Shown: positions 9,206 through 19,761, numbered from the stretch's first letter. The stretch: DNA of 64,000 nucleotides from Sporosarcina sp. ANT_H38 (GCF_008369195.1 NZ_VOBC01000002.1:248001-312000); one strand, 5' to 3'. Notes: generated from the letters alone by a model not told the origin. Program-made: numbers and translations.

Positions 9206-10446
9206 TTGACATCCTCCTTAACCTGTTCATGATTGCTTACATGAGCGATGCGTCCTTTTGAGATTACGTGCGTAATTGGACGTCTTCTTGCAATCGCATG
9301 GGAAGAACATTCTGCATCCAACAGAATCATATTCGCGCTATCGCCCTTTTGCGGCCATACCCTTTTCCCTAAATCATCCAATGGCATAATTCCACCGGAC
9401 GCGTACTTCCAACAACGATTTAACGAATACTCATCTATGAACCTGAAACGCTCTGCTAGAATACATAATTTCTCCACTGTATCCCCAGTTCCAAATGGAG
9501 ACCAATGATCTGTCAAACTATCATGGCCAAGAGACACAGTAACCCCATTGTCGTATAAATATGGAATTGGAATAGTAGGACGATTCGTCGGCACAGTCGA
9601 AGTAACATCAATTTTCGTTTCTGCTAGCGTAGCCGTGAGTTCCTCTAGTTCCTTGCCGTGTAAATCACCAAAAGCAATTGCATGGCTGATTGTGACTTGC
9701 CCCACTTTACCTGCCTGTTTTGTCATTTCTGCTAGTTTGTAGAATTCAAATGCGCCTAACGAATTGGGATCATGTATGTGAATATCGATTCCTGTACCCG
9801 CTTGTACTGCGATATCCATTGTTGTTTCTAGTGAACGATCAATATCCCTATCAATTGTCGCAGGGTCAACCCCGCCTACCAAAGTGGCACCCATTCTCAT
9901 AGCTTCACGCATAAGCGGTGCCACATTTGAACGCAGTAGCCCGTGCTGCGGAAATGCTACGATGTCATAAGTAACTTGATCTTCAAATCTTTTGAAAGCC
10001 TGTTGTGTAATTTCAATATGCTTCGTTCCGATTTGAGGATCGACATTACAGTGTGAACGAATATGTGTATGCCCTTGTGATAAAAGCCATCCAATCATTT
10101 TTTCAGCACGTTCTTGGGCTGTATCTAATTGTGCAGGTAAAAGTAGTTGCTCTTCTTCAATTCTTGTTATGATTCCTTTAGTAATTGGCGTACATGCTTT
10201 CCACGGACCTCCGAAATATGTTTTGTCTACATGGATATGCATTTCACGAAACGCAGGCATGAGCAATTTGCCGCCCGCATCCACTACTTCATCATTGCTC
10301 TCCTGTTTCAATCCCTTACCAATTTCAACAACTTTTCCATCTTCAATTAATACATCAAACAACTCTGTTTCTGTGCGAACTACACGCGACCCCTCATATA
10401 AAAAACCTGTTTCTAACCTAACGTCTTTCATCAATAATCTAACCAT
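9202..10446 (-). CDS. Cytosine deaminase-like amidohydrolase (paralogue 2)
   Basis: A 414-residue amidohydrolase, a clear paralogue of the gene that follows it: both have AFPQHGLLR, a LMREAMR block and the WSPFGTGD/WSPYGTGD motif. Metal ligands are seen in HIHVDK, DIHIHD, ISHAIAF and LGHDSL. Cytoplasmic, with no signal peptide. It lies 63 bp after the binding-protein gene, with a hairpin in the gap that may set its expression below that of the lipoprotein. Two related hydrolases in one operon could form a heteromer or act on successive intermediates; that is inference. Confidence 0.88.
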   Translation of the reverse strand: MVRLLMKDVRLETGFLYEGSRVVRTETELFDVLIEDGKVVEIGKGLKQESNDEVVDAGGKLLMPAFREMHIHVDKTYFGGPWKACTPITKGIITRIEEEQLLLPAQLDTAQERAEKMIGWLLSQGHTHIRSHCNVDPQIGTKHIEITQQAFKRFEDQVTYDIVAFPQHGLLRSNVAPLMREAMRMGATLVGGVDPATIDRDIDRSLETTMDIAVQAGTGIDIHIHDPNSLGAFEFYKLAEMTKQAGKVGQVTISHAIAFGDLHGKELEELTATLAETKIDVTSTVPTNRPTIPIPYLYDNGVTVSLGHDSLTDHWSPFGTGDTVEKLCILAERFRFIDEYSLNRCWKYASGGIMPLDDLGKRVWPQKGDSANMILLDAECSSHAIARRRPITHVISKGRIAHVSNHEQVKEDVK

Positions 10447-10474
10447 ATGTGTTTCTCCTCTCTGATTGGAATAG

Positions 10475-10500
10475 AGAGGCTGTTCTTAAACAGCCTTCTC
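10475..10500 (-). terminator. Intercistronic hairpin (partial terminator or processing site)
   Basis: GGCTGTT pairs with AACAGCC around a short loop in the 63-bp gap between the binding-protein gene and the amidohydrolases. The T tract is weak, so it is more likely an attenuator or an mRNA end-stabilising hairpin. Confidence 0.5.
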
Positions 10501-10509
10501 CATTGACTA

Positions 10510-12084
10510 TCATTTTACTTGGGCTTGCTCAATAATGAGATAGTTTGAAGCATCGAGTCTAAAGTTTTTCACATCATTATTATAGACTGCTAGGTGTTCA
10601 TAGTTGCGAATTGGGACATAAACAGCGTCATCCATTTCGATTTGCATTGCCTCTTCATAGATTACTAACCGTTTGGCTGGATCTGTTTCTACCCTACCTT
10701 GTTCAATTAACTTATCCACTACAGGATTTTGATAATAGAAATGGTTCCCAGGTGGTCCGATGGATGCAGAGTGGAATAGGTTGTACTGATTATAGTCTCC
10801 ATCACCTGTAGCATTTCCCCATCCGCCGATGAACATCTGATGTTCTTGTCCATCAATTTGCTCAATGTAAGAACCATATTCAAGGACTTCAATTTCCACT
10901 TCGACCCCGATACCCTTTAATTGGGATTGAATAACTTCAGCCATATTGATACGTTCTTTGCGGTCACTTGTCAGTAGTTTTACTTTGATGCCCTTTTCAA
11001 ATCCGGCCTCTTTCAAGAGCGTTTTTGCTTTGTTGACATCGTACGGATAGGCTTCAACATTTTTACTATACCCGAATACTTGCGGGCTCATCGCCACGTT
11101 TGCCAACGTACCTACATTGTTATAGACACCTTTAATAATCGCTTCACGTTCAATTGCATAGCTAACTGCCTGACGAACTTTTACATTATCAAACGGCGCC
11201 TTCGTCGTGTTAAAGCCAACATATTCCACCGCTAATCCTTCTGTTCGAGTTAGATTCAGTGCGTCAGAACTTTCGATTCGGTCTATTTCTGTCACAGGCA
11301 CCTGATCGGAAATATGCGCTTCTCCACTCTCAACCATTGCGAGTCGAGTCGAATCTTCAGGAACCACTTTAAATTCAACCGCATCTACTTTCACTTTCTC
11401 TCCCCAATAATCCTCATTCTTTTTCAATGTAATCTGTTGACCAGATTTCCAGGAATCGAAAACAAATGGTCCAGTACCTACTGGATGAACCGCTAATTGA
11501 TCTGCCGTTTCTTTAATCGACTTCGGACTTAAGATACTGCCCTCATTACTTGCCAAAATAGAAAGCAATGGCGCATAAGGCTCAGAAAGTTTCAATGTTA
11601 CATGTGTATCGTCTTCTACGATAATTTCTGAAATCATTCCAAGTTTTTCACGTTGTGGAGAACCGGTTGCCGGGTCCAATAAACGATCGAACGTCACTTT
11701 GACAGCCTCTGCATTGAATGGAGTACCATCATGGAATTTGATGCCTTCATGTAGCGTGAACTTCCAAGTCAAATCATCTACCTGTTCCCATTCTTCCGCT
11801 AGTCTCGGTTGAATTTCTCCCTCTTTATCGAAAGCAACAAGCGTTTCATATACCTTCCCATGCACTACATTTGCTGACGGTATATCAGTAATGAAGTGTG
11901 GGTCAAGGCCTGTCGCATCAGACAAACGTACAATCTTCAATACGCCGCCTTCTCCCATGGCACTATCTGATCCTGTACCTTTCTCTTTCTCCTTGTCACC
12001 TGTAGATCCTGTTGAACAGGCTTGTAATAGGAGAAGCAGCGTTGCAAGTACCAGTACAATTGAAAACCCTTTAACCTTTTTCAT
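10510..12084 (-). CDS. ABC transporter substrate-binding lipoprotein, family 5 (SBP1)
   Basis: A 524-residue extracellular solute-binding protein of the oligopeptide/dipeptide/nickel family. The N terminus is a lipoprotein signal with lipobox LQAC, so the mature protein is tethered to the membrane by Cys23. Family features: the LDPHF start of the fold, KFHDGTPFNAEAVK, VGTGPF, VRQAVSYAIERE and the C-terminal VPIRNYEHLAVY. It is divergent from the permease genes starting at 12281 and heads the amidohydrolase operon. A close paralogue sits at 19795-21348. It captures the ligand for the DppBCDF-like importer next door; the ligand is probably a modified peptide or N-containing small molecule handled by the adjacent amidohydrolases. 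Confidence 0.93.
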   Translation of the reverse strand: MKKVKGFSIVLVLATLLLLLQACSTGSTGDKEKEKGTGSDSAMGEGGVLKIVRLSDATGLDPHFITDIPSANVVHGKVYETLVAFDKEGEIQPRLAEEWEQVDDLTWKFTLHEGIKFHDGTPFNAEAVKVTFDRLLDPATGSPQREKLGMISEIIVEDDTHVTLKLSEPYAPLLSILASNEGSILSPKSIKETADQLAVHPVGTGPFVFDSWKSGQQITLKKNEDYWGEKVKVDAVEFKVVPEDSTRLAMVESGEAHISDQVPVTEIDRIESSDALNLTRTEGLAVEYVGFNTTKAPFDNVKVRQAVSYAIEREAIIKGVYNNVGTLANVAMSPQVFGYSKNVEAYPYDVNKAKTLLKEAGFEKGIKVKLLTSDRKERINMAEVIQSQLKGIGVEVEIEVLEYGSYIEQIDGQEHQMFIGGWGNATGDGDYNQYNLFHSASIGPPGNHFYYQNPVVDKLIEQGRVETDPAKRLVIYEEAMQIEMDDAVYVPIRNYEHLAVYNNDVKNFRLDASNYLIIEQAQVK

Positions 12085-12280
12085 ATTCCCGTTACCCCCA
12101 TTCCTTTAATTGTCTTGCTAATTTGAATTATAGATAATAAACCATGTGTAGTTTTTCAGAATATTAATACACTTTTATACTATTTCGACTACTCTTTGTA
12201 TTTCTATTTACTTTCCTATCTAATTTTTCTATCTTGAAGTTACTTCTAATAAAAATAATGGAGACGAAGGAGGCAACAGC

Positions 12281-13183
12281 ATGACAAAAAGCATGGCCAT
12301 AGAAGAGGCTTCAGAGTTAGTTAGTATAAGAAGAAAGTTACGCAAAGAAAAACGCCAACTGTTTTTCAGAACGATTGGCCAGAACAAGGCGGCTGTCGTA
12401 GGTGGCTTTATCATTCTCTTCTATATATCATTGACGATTTTGGCACCCGTTTTAGCACCATTTGACCCTTTCAAAATCGAATTAGAAGACAAACTACAAG
12501 GTCCTTCTACAGAACACTGGATGGGAACTGACGATAAAGGTAGAGATATTCTAAGTCGCATATTATACGGTTCGCGTTTATCTTTAGCTGTTGGATTTTC
12601 ATCCGTATTATTCGGGGCGTTTTTCGGGATTCTATTAGGTCTCATTGCCGGTTACTACGGAAAATGGGTCGATACAATCATCAGCAGGTCACTGGATGTA
12701 ATGTTGGCATTCCCGGGAATATTATTAGCACTTGCTATCATTAGTGCACTCGGACCAAGTCTTATTAACGTTACAATTGCTGTTGGTGTATTTTCCATAC
12801 CATTATTTGCACGTATTGTACGGGGTTCTACAATGGAAGTGAAGAATTTGGAATACATTGATGCGATTCGAACGCTTGGAGCAAATGATTTCATCATCAT
12901 TTTCCGTCACATCTTCCCTAATATTCTGTCCCCTATTATTGTACAGGGTAGTTTGCGACTAGCTACAGCTATTTTATCCGCGGCGGGATTGTCCTTCTTA
13001 GGACTTGGTGCACAACCTCCCTCTCCTGAATGGGGCGCGATGCTCTCAAGCGGTCGTGATTTCCTATTCACCGCACCCTATATGGCAATTTTCCCTGGTA
13101 TTATGATTTCAGTTCTTGTACTAGGTTTCAATTTGTTCGGTGACGGCTTACGCGATGCATTAGATCCACGAATGAAAAAATAA
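12281..13183 (+). CDS. ABC importer permease, DppC/OppC-like
   Basis: A 300-residue inner-membrane permease. It has an N-terminal cytoplasmic stretch rich in Arg/Lys, a first membrane helix (VGGFIILFYISLTILAPVL), the MGTDDKGRDILSR motif typical of OppC/DppC proteins, and the EAA-like loop (IRTLGANDFIIIFRHIFPN) that contacts the ATPases. A strong GAAGGAGG Shine-Dalgarno precedes the ATG. First gene of a four-gene importer operon, divergent from the binding-protein operon with about 200 bp between. Confidence 0.94.
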   Translation: MTKSMAIEEASELVSIRRKLRKEKRQLFFRTIGQNKAAVVGGFIILFYISLTILAPVLAPFDPFKIELEDKLQGPSTEHWMGTDDKGRDILSRILYGSRLSLAVGFSSVLFGAFFGILLGLIAGYYGKWVDTIISRSLDVMLAFPGILLALAIISALGPSLINVTIAVGVFSIPLFARIVRGSTMEVKNLEYIDAIRTLGANDFIIIFRHIFPNILSPIIVQGSLRLATAILSAAGLSFLGLGAQPPSPEWGAMLSSGRDFLFTAPYMAIFPGIMISVLVLGFNLFGDGLRDALDPRMKK

Positions 13184-13201
13184 GAAAAGAGGTGATGCTC
13201 A

Positions 13202-14122
13202 ATGCTTTTATTTATCCTAAAACGATTGGCACAAGTAGTACCCGTCATCTTTGGAGTTACACTCGTTGTCTTCTTAATAATGCAAATGGTGCCTGGTGAC
13301 CCAGCAATTATTATGGCCGGTGAAGGTGCATCGACAGAAACAGTAGAACAACTTCGGGAAGATTTGGGATTGAACGAACCTTTGCACGTACAATACTTTT
13401 CTTATATAGGAAATATTCTACAGGGTAGTTTAGGCAATTCCCTTAAAAACAATCAGCCTGTGTTGGATGAAATTCTAATTCGATTACCGATTACTATGGA
13501 ATTAGCCTTCTTCAGTATATTAATCACCGTTGTTCTTGGTTTAACAGCAGGTATTATCTCGGCAGTCAAACCTTACTCTGTTTCAGACATCTCCGTTATG
13601 ATTGTCGCTCTTTTAGGAATATCATTACCAAGTTTTTGGCTTGGTTTACTGTTGATGTATACCTTCTCTATTAAATTACAATGGCTTCCGGTAGCAGGCT
13701 GGGACAGTTTCGCTCACATCATTCTTCCGGCCATCACACTTGGTGCAGGAGGAGCGGCGATTGTCGCCCGAATGACTCGTTCAAGCATGCTTGAAGTAAT
13801 TGGCCAAGACTATGTAAGAACAGCTAGAGCAAAAGGATTAAAAGAACATACCATCATCTATAAGCATGCCTTGCGCAATGCCTTAATACCTGTTATTACA
13901 GTCGTTGGTCTACAGTTTGGTAGCCTTCTCGGAGGAACGGTAATCGTTGAATCAGTATTTGCGATTAATGGACTTGGACGAATGATTGTAGATGCAATCC
14001 GTACAAGAGATATTCCAATGGTACAAGGTGGCGTCTTAGTTGCCTCCCTCGTCTTTGTCTTTGTAAATCTATTGGTTGATGTTATGTACAAGGTATTTAA
14101 TAAACGAATAGATCTAAATTAG
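13202..14122 (+). CDS. ABC importer permease, DppB/OppB-like
   Basis: A 306-residue permease with about six membrane helices. The N terminus ([20 protein letters not shown]) and the MVPGDPA motif are diagnostic of the DppB/OppB family. The EAA-type loop is [20 protein letters not shown], and RDIPMVQGG near the C terminus is also conserved. It starts 18 bp after the upstream permease behind GAGGTGATG. With the DppC-like partner it forms the transmembrane channel for ligands delivered by SBP1 and perhaps SBP2. Confidence 0.95.
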   Translation: MLLFILKRLAQVVPVIFGVTLVVFLIMQMVPGDPAIIMAGEGASTETVEQLREDLGLNEPLHVQYFSYIGNILQGSLGNSLKNNQPVLDEILIRLPITMELAFFSILITVVLGLTAGIISAVKPYSVSDISVMIVALLGISLPSFWLGLLLMYTFSIKLQWLPVAGWDSFAHIILPAITLGAGGAAIVARMTRSSMLEVIGQDYVRTARAKGLKEHTIIYKHALRNALIPVITVVGLQFGSLLGGTVIVESVFAINGLGRMIVDAIRTRDIPMVQGGVLVASLVFVFVNLLVDVMYKVFNKRIDLN

Positions 14123-14130
14123 GAGGGATC

Positions 14131-15147
14131 ATGATGCAAGAAGACATATTATTGGAAGTAAAGAATTTAAAAACGCATTTCATCACAAGTAAAGGAACCG
14201 CAAAAGCCGTTGATGGTCTCGATTTTGTACTTAAAAAAGGTGAGACCCTGGGAATAGTCGGAGAATCCGGTTGCGGAAAATCTATAACCTCCTTATCGAT
14301 TTTGCGACTAATCCCCTCCCCTCCAGGAAAGATAGTGGATGGACAAATTTTACTGCATGGCAAAGACCTTGTAACGATGTCCGATCAGGAAATCAGGAAA
14401 ATAAGAGGCAATCAAATTTCGATGATTTTCCAAGAGCCAATGACCAGCTTAAATCCTGTAATTCCAGTTGGAGAACAAATAGCAGAAGCTCTCCGACTGC
14501 ACCAAAAATTATCCCGGAAACAGGCATGGGAAAGAGCTGTTGAAATGATTCGTTTGGTCGGTATTCCGGCCCCTGAAAAACGAGCAAAACAAGAACCTTA
14601 TCAACTTAGTGGCGGCATGCGGCAGCGCGTAATGATTGCAATGGCGCTGGCATGCACACCGGAAGTTTTAATTGCCGATGAACCGACTACTGCTCTCGAC
14701 GTGACCATTCAAGCACAAATATTAGAATTAATGAAAGATCTTCAACGCAAAATCGGAATGGGCATCATCTTCATAACACATGACCTTGGTGTAGTCGCGG
14801 AAATGTGCGACCAAGTTGCAGTCATGTATGCCGGTCAGATTGTTGAATATCAAACAACGGCAAACTTATTTAAGACTCCCCTCCATCCTTATACACAAGG
14901 GTTAATTGGTTCTTTGCCTAAATTGTATGAAGATCAGGAGGAGTTACAAATTATTGAAGGTACTGTACCAAGTCCTTACGACTATCCTACGGGTTGCCGT
15001 TTTGCGGATAGATGTCCATTTGTGCAGGACTTATGTAGAAATCAGCAGCCTGAAATCATCCATATCGAGGATTCGCAACAAGTGCGTTGCTGGAAATATA
15101 CTGACCAATGGCAAGCAGAACTAGTAAAAGAGGAGGTCGTCCTATGA
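14131..15147 (+). CDS. ABC importer ATPase, DppD/OppD-like
   Basis: A 338-residue ATP-binding subunit. Walker A is GESGCGKS, the signature is [10 protein letters not shown], Walker B is [13 protein letters not shown] and the H-loop is FITHDLG. The C terminus has the Cys-containing oligopeptide-transporter extension ([14 protein letters not shown]), which in this family can hold an iron-sulfur cluster or metal. Preceded by AGGAGG. Its stop overlaps the ATG of the next ATPase (ATGA at 15144-15147). Confidence 0.95.
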   Translation: MMQEDILLEVKNLKTHFITSKGTAKAVDGLDFVLKKGETLGIVGESGCGKSITSLSILRLIPSPPGKIVDGQILLHGKDLVTMSDQEIRKIRGNQISMIFQEPMTSLNPVIPVGEQIAEALRLHQKLSRKQAWERAVEMIRLVGIPAPEKRAKQEPYQLSGGMRQRVMIAMALACTPEVLIADEPTTALDVTIQAQILELMKDLQRKIGMGIIFITHDLGVVAEMCDQVAVMYAGQIVEYQTTANLFKTPLHPYTQGLIGSLPKLYEDQEELQIIEGTVPSPYDYPTGCRFADRCPFVQDLCRNQQPEIIHIEDSQQVRCWKYTDQWQAELVKEEVVL

Positions 15148-16145
15148 ACACTTTACTAAGCTCTAAAAAACCTATACTTAAGGTCAGTAATTTGAAACAA
15201 CATTTTGTTGTAAAACGGGAGGCTTTGTTCCAGCCTAAACAGGTTGTAAAAGCCGTCGACGGTATTTCATTCGACCTTTACCCAGGGGAAACGTTGAGCA
15301 TTGTTGGAGAATCTGGATGTGGGAAATCGACTACAGGCCGCTCAATACTTCGTTTAGATGAGCCAACTGAGGGAGATATTCTCTATAAAGACGTATCCCT
15401 TACTGGAATGTCAAAGAAAGAACTTCGGACAATTAGAGGAGATATTCAGGTCATTTTCCAGGATCCATTTGCGTCTCTAAATCCTCGACGTACGATTAGA
15501 CAAATGCTTGACGAAGCGATGGCCATACAAAAGGTTCTTCCTCCGAAACAGCGAGAAGCGCGTATGCTTGAATTAATGCAAAATGTTGGCTTGAGGCCTG
15601 AATACCTTGAACGTTATCCCCATGAATTCTCCGGCGGACAGCGACAGCGTATTGGGATTGCTAGGGCTCTCGCGGTCAATCCGAAAGTGATTATATGCGA
15701 CGAAGCAGTTTCAGCTTTAGACGTTTCAATCCAGGCTCAAATTCTTAATCTCCTTAAGAGACTTCAAAGAGATTTCGATTTAACGTTTTTATTTATTTCT
15801 CATGATCTTAGTATCGTTAAGCATATTTCAGATCGAGTTATGGTGATGTATCTTGGCAAAATCGTGGAGATTGCGGATAAGGCAAGTCTATTTAAGAATC
15901 CATTACATCCCTATACGAAAGCTTTATTATCGGCTATTCCAGTTATTGATCAGACGATTAAAAGGGAAAGGATTCTTTTGAAGGGGGATGTTCCTTCACC
16001 GTTGAATCCTCCGGCAGGGTGTCGATTCCATACGCGTTGTCCTTTTGCGACAGATTTGTGTAGAGACGAAGAACCTTTGCTAAGGGAGCTGGAGACTGGC
16101 CATTCGGTTGCTTGCCATTTTGCGGAGAAGTTGTCGGTTATATAG
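15144..16145 (+). CDS. ABC importer ATPase, DppF/OppF-like
   Basis: A 333-residue ATP-binding subunit, partner of the DppD-like protein. The start chosen is the ATG at 15144, which overlaps the upstream stop and follows GAGGAGG; an in-frame ATG at 15108 lies inside the upstream gene and is less likely. Motifs: Walker A GESGCGKS, the family insert [11 protein letters not shown], signature [10 protein letters not shown], Walker [15 protein letters not shown]-loop SHDLS, and the Cys-rich C terminus [14 protein letters not shown]. Last gene of the importer operon; no strong terminator follows, but hairpin-bearing repeats begin within a few bases. Confidence 0.94.
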   Translation: MNTLLSSKKPILKVSNLKQHFVVKREALFQPKQVVKAVDGISFDLYPGETLSIVGESGCGKSTTGRSILRLDEPTEGDILYKDVSLTGMSKKELRTIRGDIQVIFQDPFASLNPRRTIRQMLDEAMAIQKVLPPKQREARMLELMQNVGLRPEYLERYPHEFSGGQRQRIGIARALAVNPKVIICDEAVSALDVSIQAQILNLLKRLQRDFDLTFLFISHDLSIVKHISDRVMVMYLGKIVEIADKASLFKNPLHPYTKALLSAIPVIDQTIKRERILLKGDVPSPLNPPAGCRFHTRCPFATDLCRDEEPLLRELETGHSVACHFAEKLSVI

Positions 16146-16156
16146 GTGTGCTATTT

Positions 16157-16580
16157 AATACCGCTTTGTCGCTTGGTGATGGCCTCATGCAATAAGCCTG
16201 GCAGAAGATAACTGTCAGTCTTATTGCTTCGGCGCCCGCAGGATGCGGGTGTGCAGCCTTTGCCGCAGGACGCGGCGATATTGGGCTGCCTTTCATTAGT
16301 GTCGCTTCTTCGCTAGATTTTTTCGTTAAACTGGTGTGTTATATCACCTAGTTAAATTTAAATAAATAGTGTCATATATATAGGTTGATTTCATTGAATA
16401 CCGCTTTGTCGCTTGGTGATGGCCTTACGCAATAAGCCTGGCAGAAGATCACTGTCAGTCTTATTGCTTCGGCTCACACTTGTCGCTTCTTCGCTAGATT
16501 TGTTCGTTAAACTGGTGAGTTATATCATCTAGTAATTCTAAATAAGTAGTGCCGTATATAGGTTGAATCCATTAAATACG
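16157..16580 (+). repeat. Tandem direct duplication with stem-loops in the gap after the importer operon
   Basis: Copy 1 (16157-16396) and copy 2 (16397-about 16580) both begin AATACCGCTTTGTCGCTTGG and both contain the hairpin GCAATAAGCCTGGCAG/CTGTCAG..CTTATTGC. Copy 2 lacks about 55 bp of copy 1 that carries small GC-rich hairpins. No ORF is supported. The hairpins could end or protect the importer mRNA. Confidence 0.8.
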
Positions 16581-16829
16581 AATTCGGCGCTTAGGAGCGG
16601 GAAAAGTTGCATTCGTATACATCTAGATATCACGCTAATGGAATAGAAGGTGTTCAATTCAAAGAGTACTGAAAGCGACTGTATATGGAGCACTTGGTGG
16701 CTGACTGTGTTACTTTTTGGATAATTATTGTTAATTAAAAAATGTGATAATTAGTCATTTAATTCTTTGTCTTTTCACTGTATACTAAGAATATTGTCGG
16801 CATTCTAAATTTCAAGGAAGGGCGTATGG
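16581..16829 (+). other. Upstream region of the histidine kinase operon
   Basis: AT-rich and without a gene. A TATACT -10-like element is visible shortly before the kinase start, but no good -35 partner, so no promoter is called. Confidence 0.4.
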
Positions 16830-17597
16830 ATGATGATGTCAATCGAAAACTTCTCTTTCTACGTCTTAATTTGCGTATTGGCTCCCCTTATAGGAGCTTT
16901 TACGCTTTCTTTTATTATTATTTTTGAACGACGCTTTGACAGTCTTCAAAGGGAAACTTCAAAACTCGCACTTGAAAAAGAACTTCAGCAAGTAAATTAT
17001 GACCAATTAAATTCAAAAATACAGTCTCACTTCTTTTTCAATACATTGAATACGATGCTAAGTCTCGCTCGTTTAGATCGTAAAGGAGATTTAGTAGCAG
17101 GGCTCGAGGCTATGGCGAAATTCTTTAAATTCAAGTACGCAACGAATGAGCCCCTGATACTATTCGATGCTGAGCTTTCTAATGTTAATAATTATTTGGA
17201 CATCCAAAAACTCCGTTTCGGAGACCGACTGCGTATAATCATCGAAATTGAACCAGCTTGTAAAAACGCGCTTATGCCTCCCTTTATGCTTCAAACGTTA
17301 GTTGAAAATACATTTAAACATGGTTTCGAAAAGAATCCTGGACCATCCATATTGAAAATAATTGCCTTTGAAACAGACCACATATTAAATCTTGAAGTAT
17401 GGAATACACATTTACTAGATACATATAACATTGAAGAACAGTACTCCTCAGAAGAAGGCGGATATGGACTTAAAAACATACAAAATCGGCTACGTTTATT
17501 GTTTCCCGAACAGGAAACTTCCTTAACGTTGCTCCATGTGAAGAATGAGACAATGGTTTTAGCTAAATACCCTTTTGTAAAAGAATATGCAATTTAA
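16830..17597 (+). CDS. Sensor histidine kinase, LytS/YesM-type
   Basis: A 255-residue kinase with one N-terminal membrane helix, a short coiled segment, and the His_kinase domain typical of this family. The phospho-acceptor motif is SHFFFNTLN. The ATP lid and N-box appear as PPFMLQTLVENTFKHG and GGYGLKNIQNRL. It lacks a large extracellular sensor, so it probably senses through the membrane helix or a partner. AAGGAAGGG precedes three consecutive ATG codons; the first is used here. It forms an operon with the response regulator 14 bp downstream and an SSS-family protein, which may act as the sensor or transporter of the signal. Confidence 0.9.
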   Translation: MMMSIENFSFYVLICVLAPLIGAFTLSFIIIFERRFDSLQRETSKLALEKELQQVNYDQLNSKIQSHFFFNTLNTMLSLARLDRKGDLVAGLEAMAKFFKFKYATNEPLILFDAELSNVNNYLDIQKLRFGDRLRIIIEIEPACKNALMPPFMLQTLVENTFKHGFEKNPGPSILKIIAFETDHILNLEVWNTHLLDTYNIEEQYSSEEGGYGLKNIQNRLRLLFPEQETSLTLLHVKNETMVLAKYPFVKEYAI

Positions 17598-17611
17598 AGG
17601 AGGACATAGGG

Positions 17612-18319
17612 ATGGACGTGCTATTAGTAGATGATGAAATGTTGGAATTAGAACAGTTAGAATACATAATGAAGCCCTATTTCCCAAACTGGAGTTTTTA
17701 TAAAGCTCAAGACGCTTCTATTGCATTGCAACTTGCAAAAAAAATGAAATTCTCGTTAGCATTTTTGGATATACAAATGCCCGGAAAAAGCGGATTAGAG
17801 CTAGCTAAAGAATTAAAGAAATTATATGAAATAGATATCATTATGGTGAGCGCTTTTCAATCTTTTGAATATGCACAGGCTTCACTACGTATTGGGGTGG
17901 ATGACTACCTGACAAAACCCGTTGTGGAAAGCGAACTTCTCGAACTTCTAGAGAAATATAAAAAGTGGAGTTCACAAAGCGACTCTATTCAACAGGTATT
18001 AACAATCATTCACAATGAATACCATGAAAAATTGAATTTGAGTAATGTCTCAAAACGTGTCCATTTGAACTCAACCTATCTAAGTCGAAAGTTTTTCGAT
18101 GAAATGCAAATTGGATTTGCGGATTACTTGAATTCATATCGACTTGAAATGGCAAAAAAGATTCTCATCGATCAAAAAGGGCTAAGTATGTCGGTAATCG
18201 CTGAAAAAGTTGGCTACAATAGCCAGCATTATTTCAGTTCAATGTTCCGCAAACAATTTAGCGTTACTCCATCCGATTATCGTATAAACCCCAAGAGAGC
18301 CGATAGGATTCAAAAATGA
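17612..18319 (+). CDS. Response regulator with AraC-type DNA-binding domain
   Basis: A 235-residue YesN-like regulator. Receiver domain (about 1-120): acidic pair DDE, phospho-acceptor Asp in FLDIQMPG, and the conserved Lys in DDYLTKPV. The C-terminal two helix-turn-helix motifs (about 135-230) include VSKRVHLNSTYLSRKFF and IAEKVGYNSQHYFSSMFRK. A GGAGG site precedes the ATG. Its stop overlaps the start of the SSS-family gene. Likely targets are the neighbouring importer or binding-protein genes, by proximity only. Confidence 0.93.
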   Translation: MDVLLVDDEMLELEQLEYIMKPYFPNWSFYKAQDASIALQLAKKMKFSLAFLDIQMPGKSGLELAKELKKLYEIDIIMVSAFQSFEYAQASLRIGVDDYLTKPVVESELLELLEKYKKWSSQSDSIQQVLTIIHNEYHEKLNLSNVSKRVHLNSTYLSRKFFDEMQIGFADYLNSYRLEMAKKILIDQKGLSMSVIAEKVGYNSQHYFSSMFRKQFSVTPSDYRINPKRADRIQK

Positions 18320-19614
18320 AACTGTATCGACATTATATTACAGGCTCGTTGATATTCGGTATTTCCACAGGCATGATAAGCCTATTGGCGCGCTGGATTT
18401 CTGGAAACGTCATTCTAGCATCACCTGAATCATTAACTAAATATGGGTTACTTGGAGGGTTTGGCTATTCAATAGCAGGGGCATTATCTATTTTTCTATT
18501 CGGTATTCTGGCAGTACCCATTCGAAACAAATTCCCTACTCTTGAAACAATTGGCGACTTGTTTCAACTTCGCCTTAAACGTGATGGCTATTTGTTTATG
18601 TCCTTTTTAATCTTTTTGTTAGGCTTCGATTCATTGTTCATGCAAGCTGTCGGCGCCGCTGTCCTATTCGATCTCCTCTTCAATGTTCCTTTATCATTGA
18701 GCTTGTTCCTTTTTTTCCTGTATTGCTTTGTGGTTGCTGGCCTAGGTGGGATGAGGTGGATTCAGAAATTTGAAGGGATTTCAATGTTTTTCATTTTCTC
18801 TGCCGTTATTTTGATTCCACTTTACTTTTTCATTCAAGAAGGGGCACACGAGGTTTATAATGGTATTCGTTTATACCACCCTTATTTGTTAGTTATAAAT
18901 AACCGCGATATTTTTCTATTCATCATAACCTTTGTATTAGTTGGTTTCGGACAAGTCATAACCGATCGATCTACATGGCAACGACTTTATATGATTGAGA
19001 AGAAGAAAGTCCGAATTACATTTTGGTCGACGGCACTTGTTTGGTGTACAGTTCCAATTTCTCTTTCAGCCATGCTACTGATTGTTATATTTGACGGAGC
19101 GTTCAATGAAACTTATTCTCTTCTTTTTATGTTGATCGATAAAATAGATTCTATCTTTCTTATCCTGTTATTTTCCTTATTGTGCTTCAGCGTTTTATCA
19201 ACAACTATACAAGCAGAACTCCATGCGACAACAGTCCATTTTGTAAAGCATATATTAAAGTCAAAAAAATCGTTGAAGACAGATCATACGTTAAGAAGGG
19301 AATCCTACTGGATCTCAGGAATTATACTTTTCGTCTTGTTTACCATCACCCTATTCGCTAAGTTCAGCTTACTAGAGTTTCTATTCTTTTATGGCAGCAT
19401 TTACGCGTCCTGTATTCCTGTGCTATTGATTGTAATACTTTCAAAAAGACCAATCCCAAGACTATTGCCATATTCGATTGTACTTGGCTGGATCATTGGC
19501 AAGTTTATAATCCAAAACGCAGATCCACTAATGACCATTTGGTATAGCTTTCTCTGTACGTCTTTCTTCGCGGTATTATTTTTACTGCTAATAAAGAAAG
19601 AAGCAAAAAGATAG
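18316..19614 (+). CDS. Sodium:solute symporter (SSS) family-like membrane protein
   Basis: A 432-residue polytopic protein with about 12 hydrophobic segments. Two features point to the SSS family: the stretch TIGDLFQLR after the second helix, and DRSTWQRLYMIEKKKVR, which matches the conserved Asp-x-x-x-Trp-Gln-Arg block of the family. It is shorter than most SSS transporters (about 480-520). Translationally coupled to the regulator (ATGA). It may import a ligand related to the local amidohydrolases or serve as a co-sensor for the kinase, as seen when SSS proteins are fused to or encoded with two-component systems. Confidence 0.78.
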   Translation: MKLYRHYITGSLIFGISTGMISLLARWISGNVILASPESLTKYGLLGGFGYSIAGALSIFLFGILAVPIRNKFPTLETIGDLFQLRLKRDGYLFMSFLIFLLGFDSLFMQAVGAAVLFDLLFNVPLSLSLFLFFLYCFVVAGLGGMRWIQKFEGISMFFIFSAVILIPLYFFIQEGAHEVYNGIRLYHPYLLVINNRDIFLFIITFVLVGFGQVITDRSTWQRLYMIEKKKVRITFWSTALVWCTVPISLSAMLLIVIFDGAFNETYSLLFMLIDKIDSIFLILLFSLLCFSVLSTTIQAELHATTVHFVKHILKSKKSLKTDHTLRRESYWISGIILFVLFTITLFAKFSLLEFLFFYGSIYASCIPVLLIVILSKRPIPRLLPYSIVLGWIIGKFIIQNADPLMTIWYSFLCTSFFAVLFLLLIKKEAKR

Positions 19615-19680
19615 AGCCATTGAAAACGCTTCGACGCTTTGTGGACATCTACTTCGTTAGTATACTTTGTATTGATAACA

Positions 19681-19718
19681 GCGGGCCTTTCCTCGGTTTT
19701 ATAGAGGAAAGGCCCGCC
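19681..19718. terminator. Bidirectional terminator between convergent genes
   Basis: A near-perfect stem GCGGGCCTTTCCTC with its complement around a short loop, ending the plus-strand kinase operon and able to end the minus-strand SBP2 transcript. Confidence 0.88.
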
Positions 19719-19761
19719 GTTATTGCTATATACTAAAATACGAATCCTAGGAGGTGTCCCG

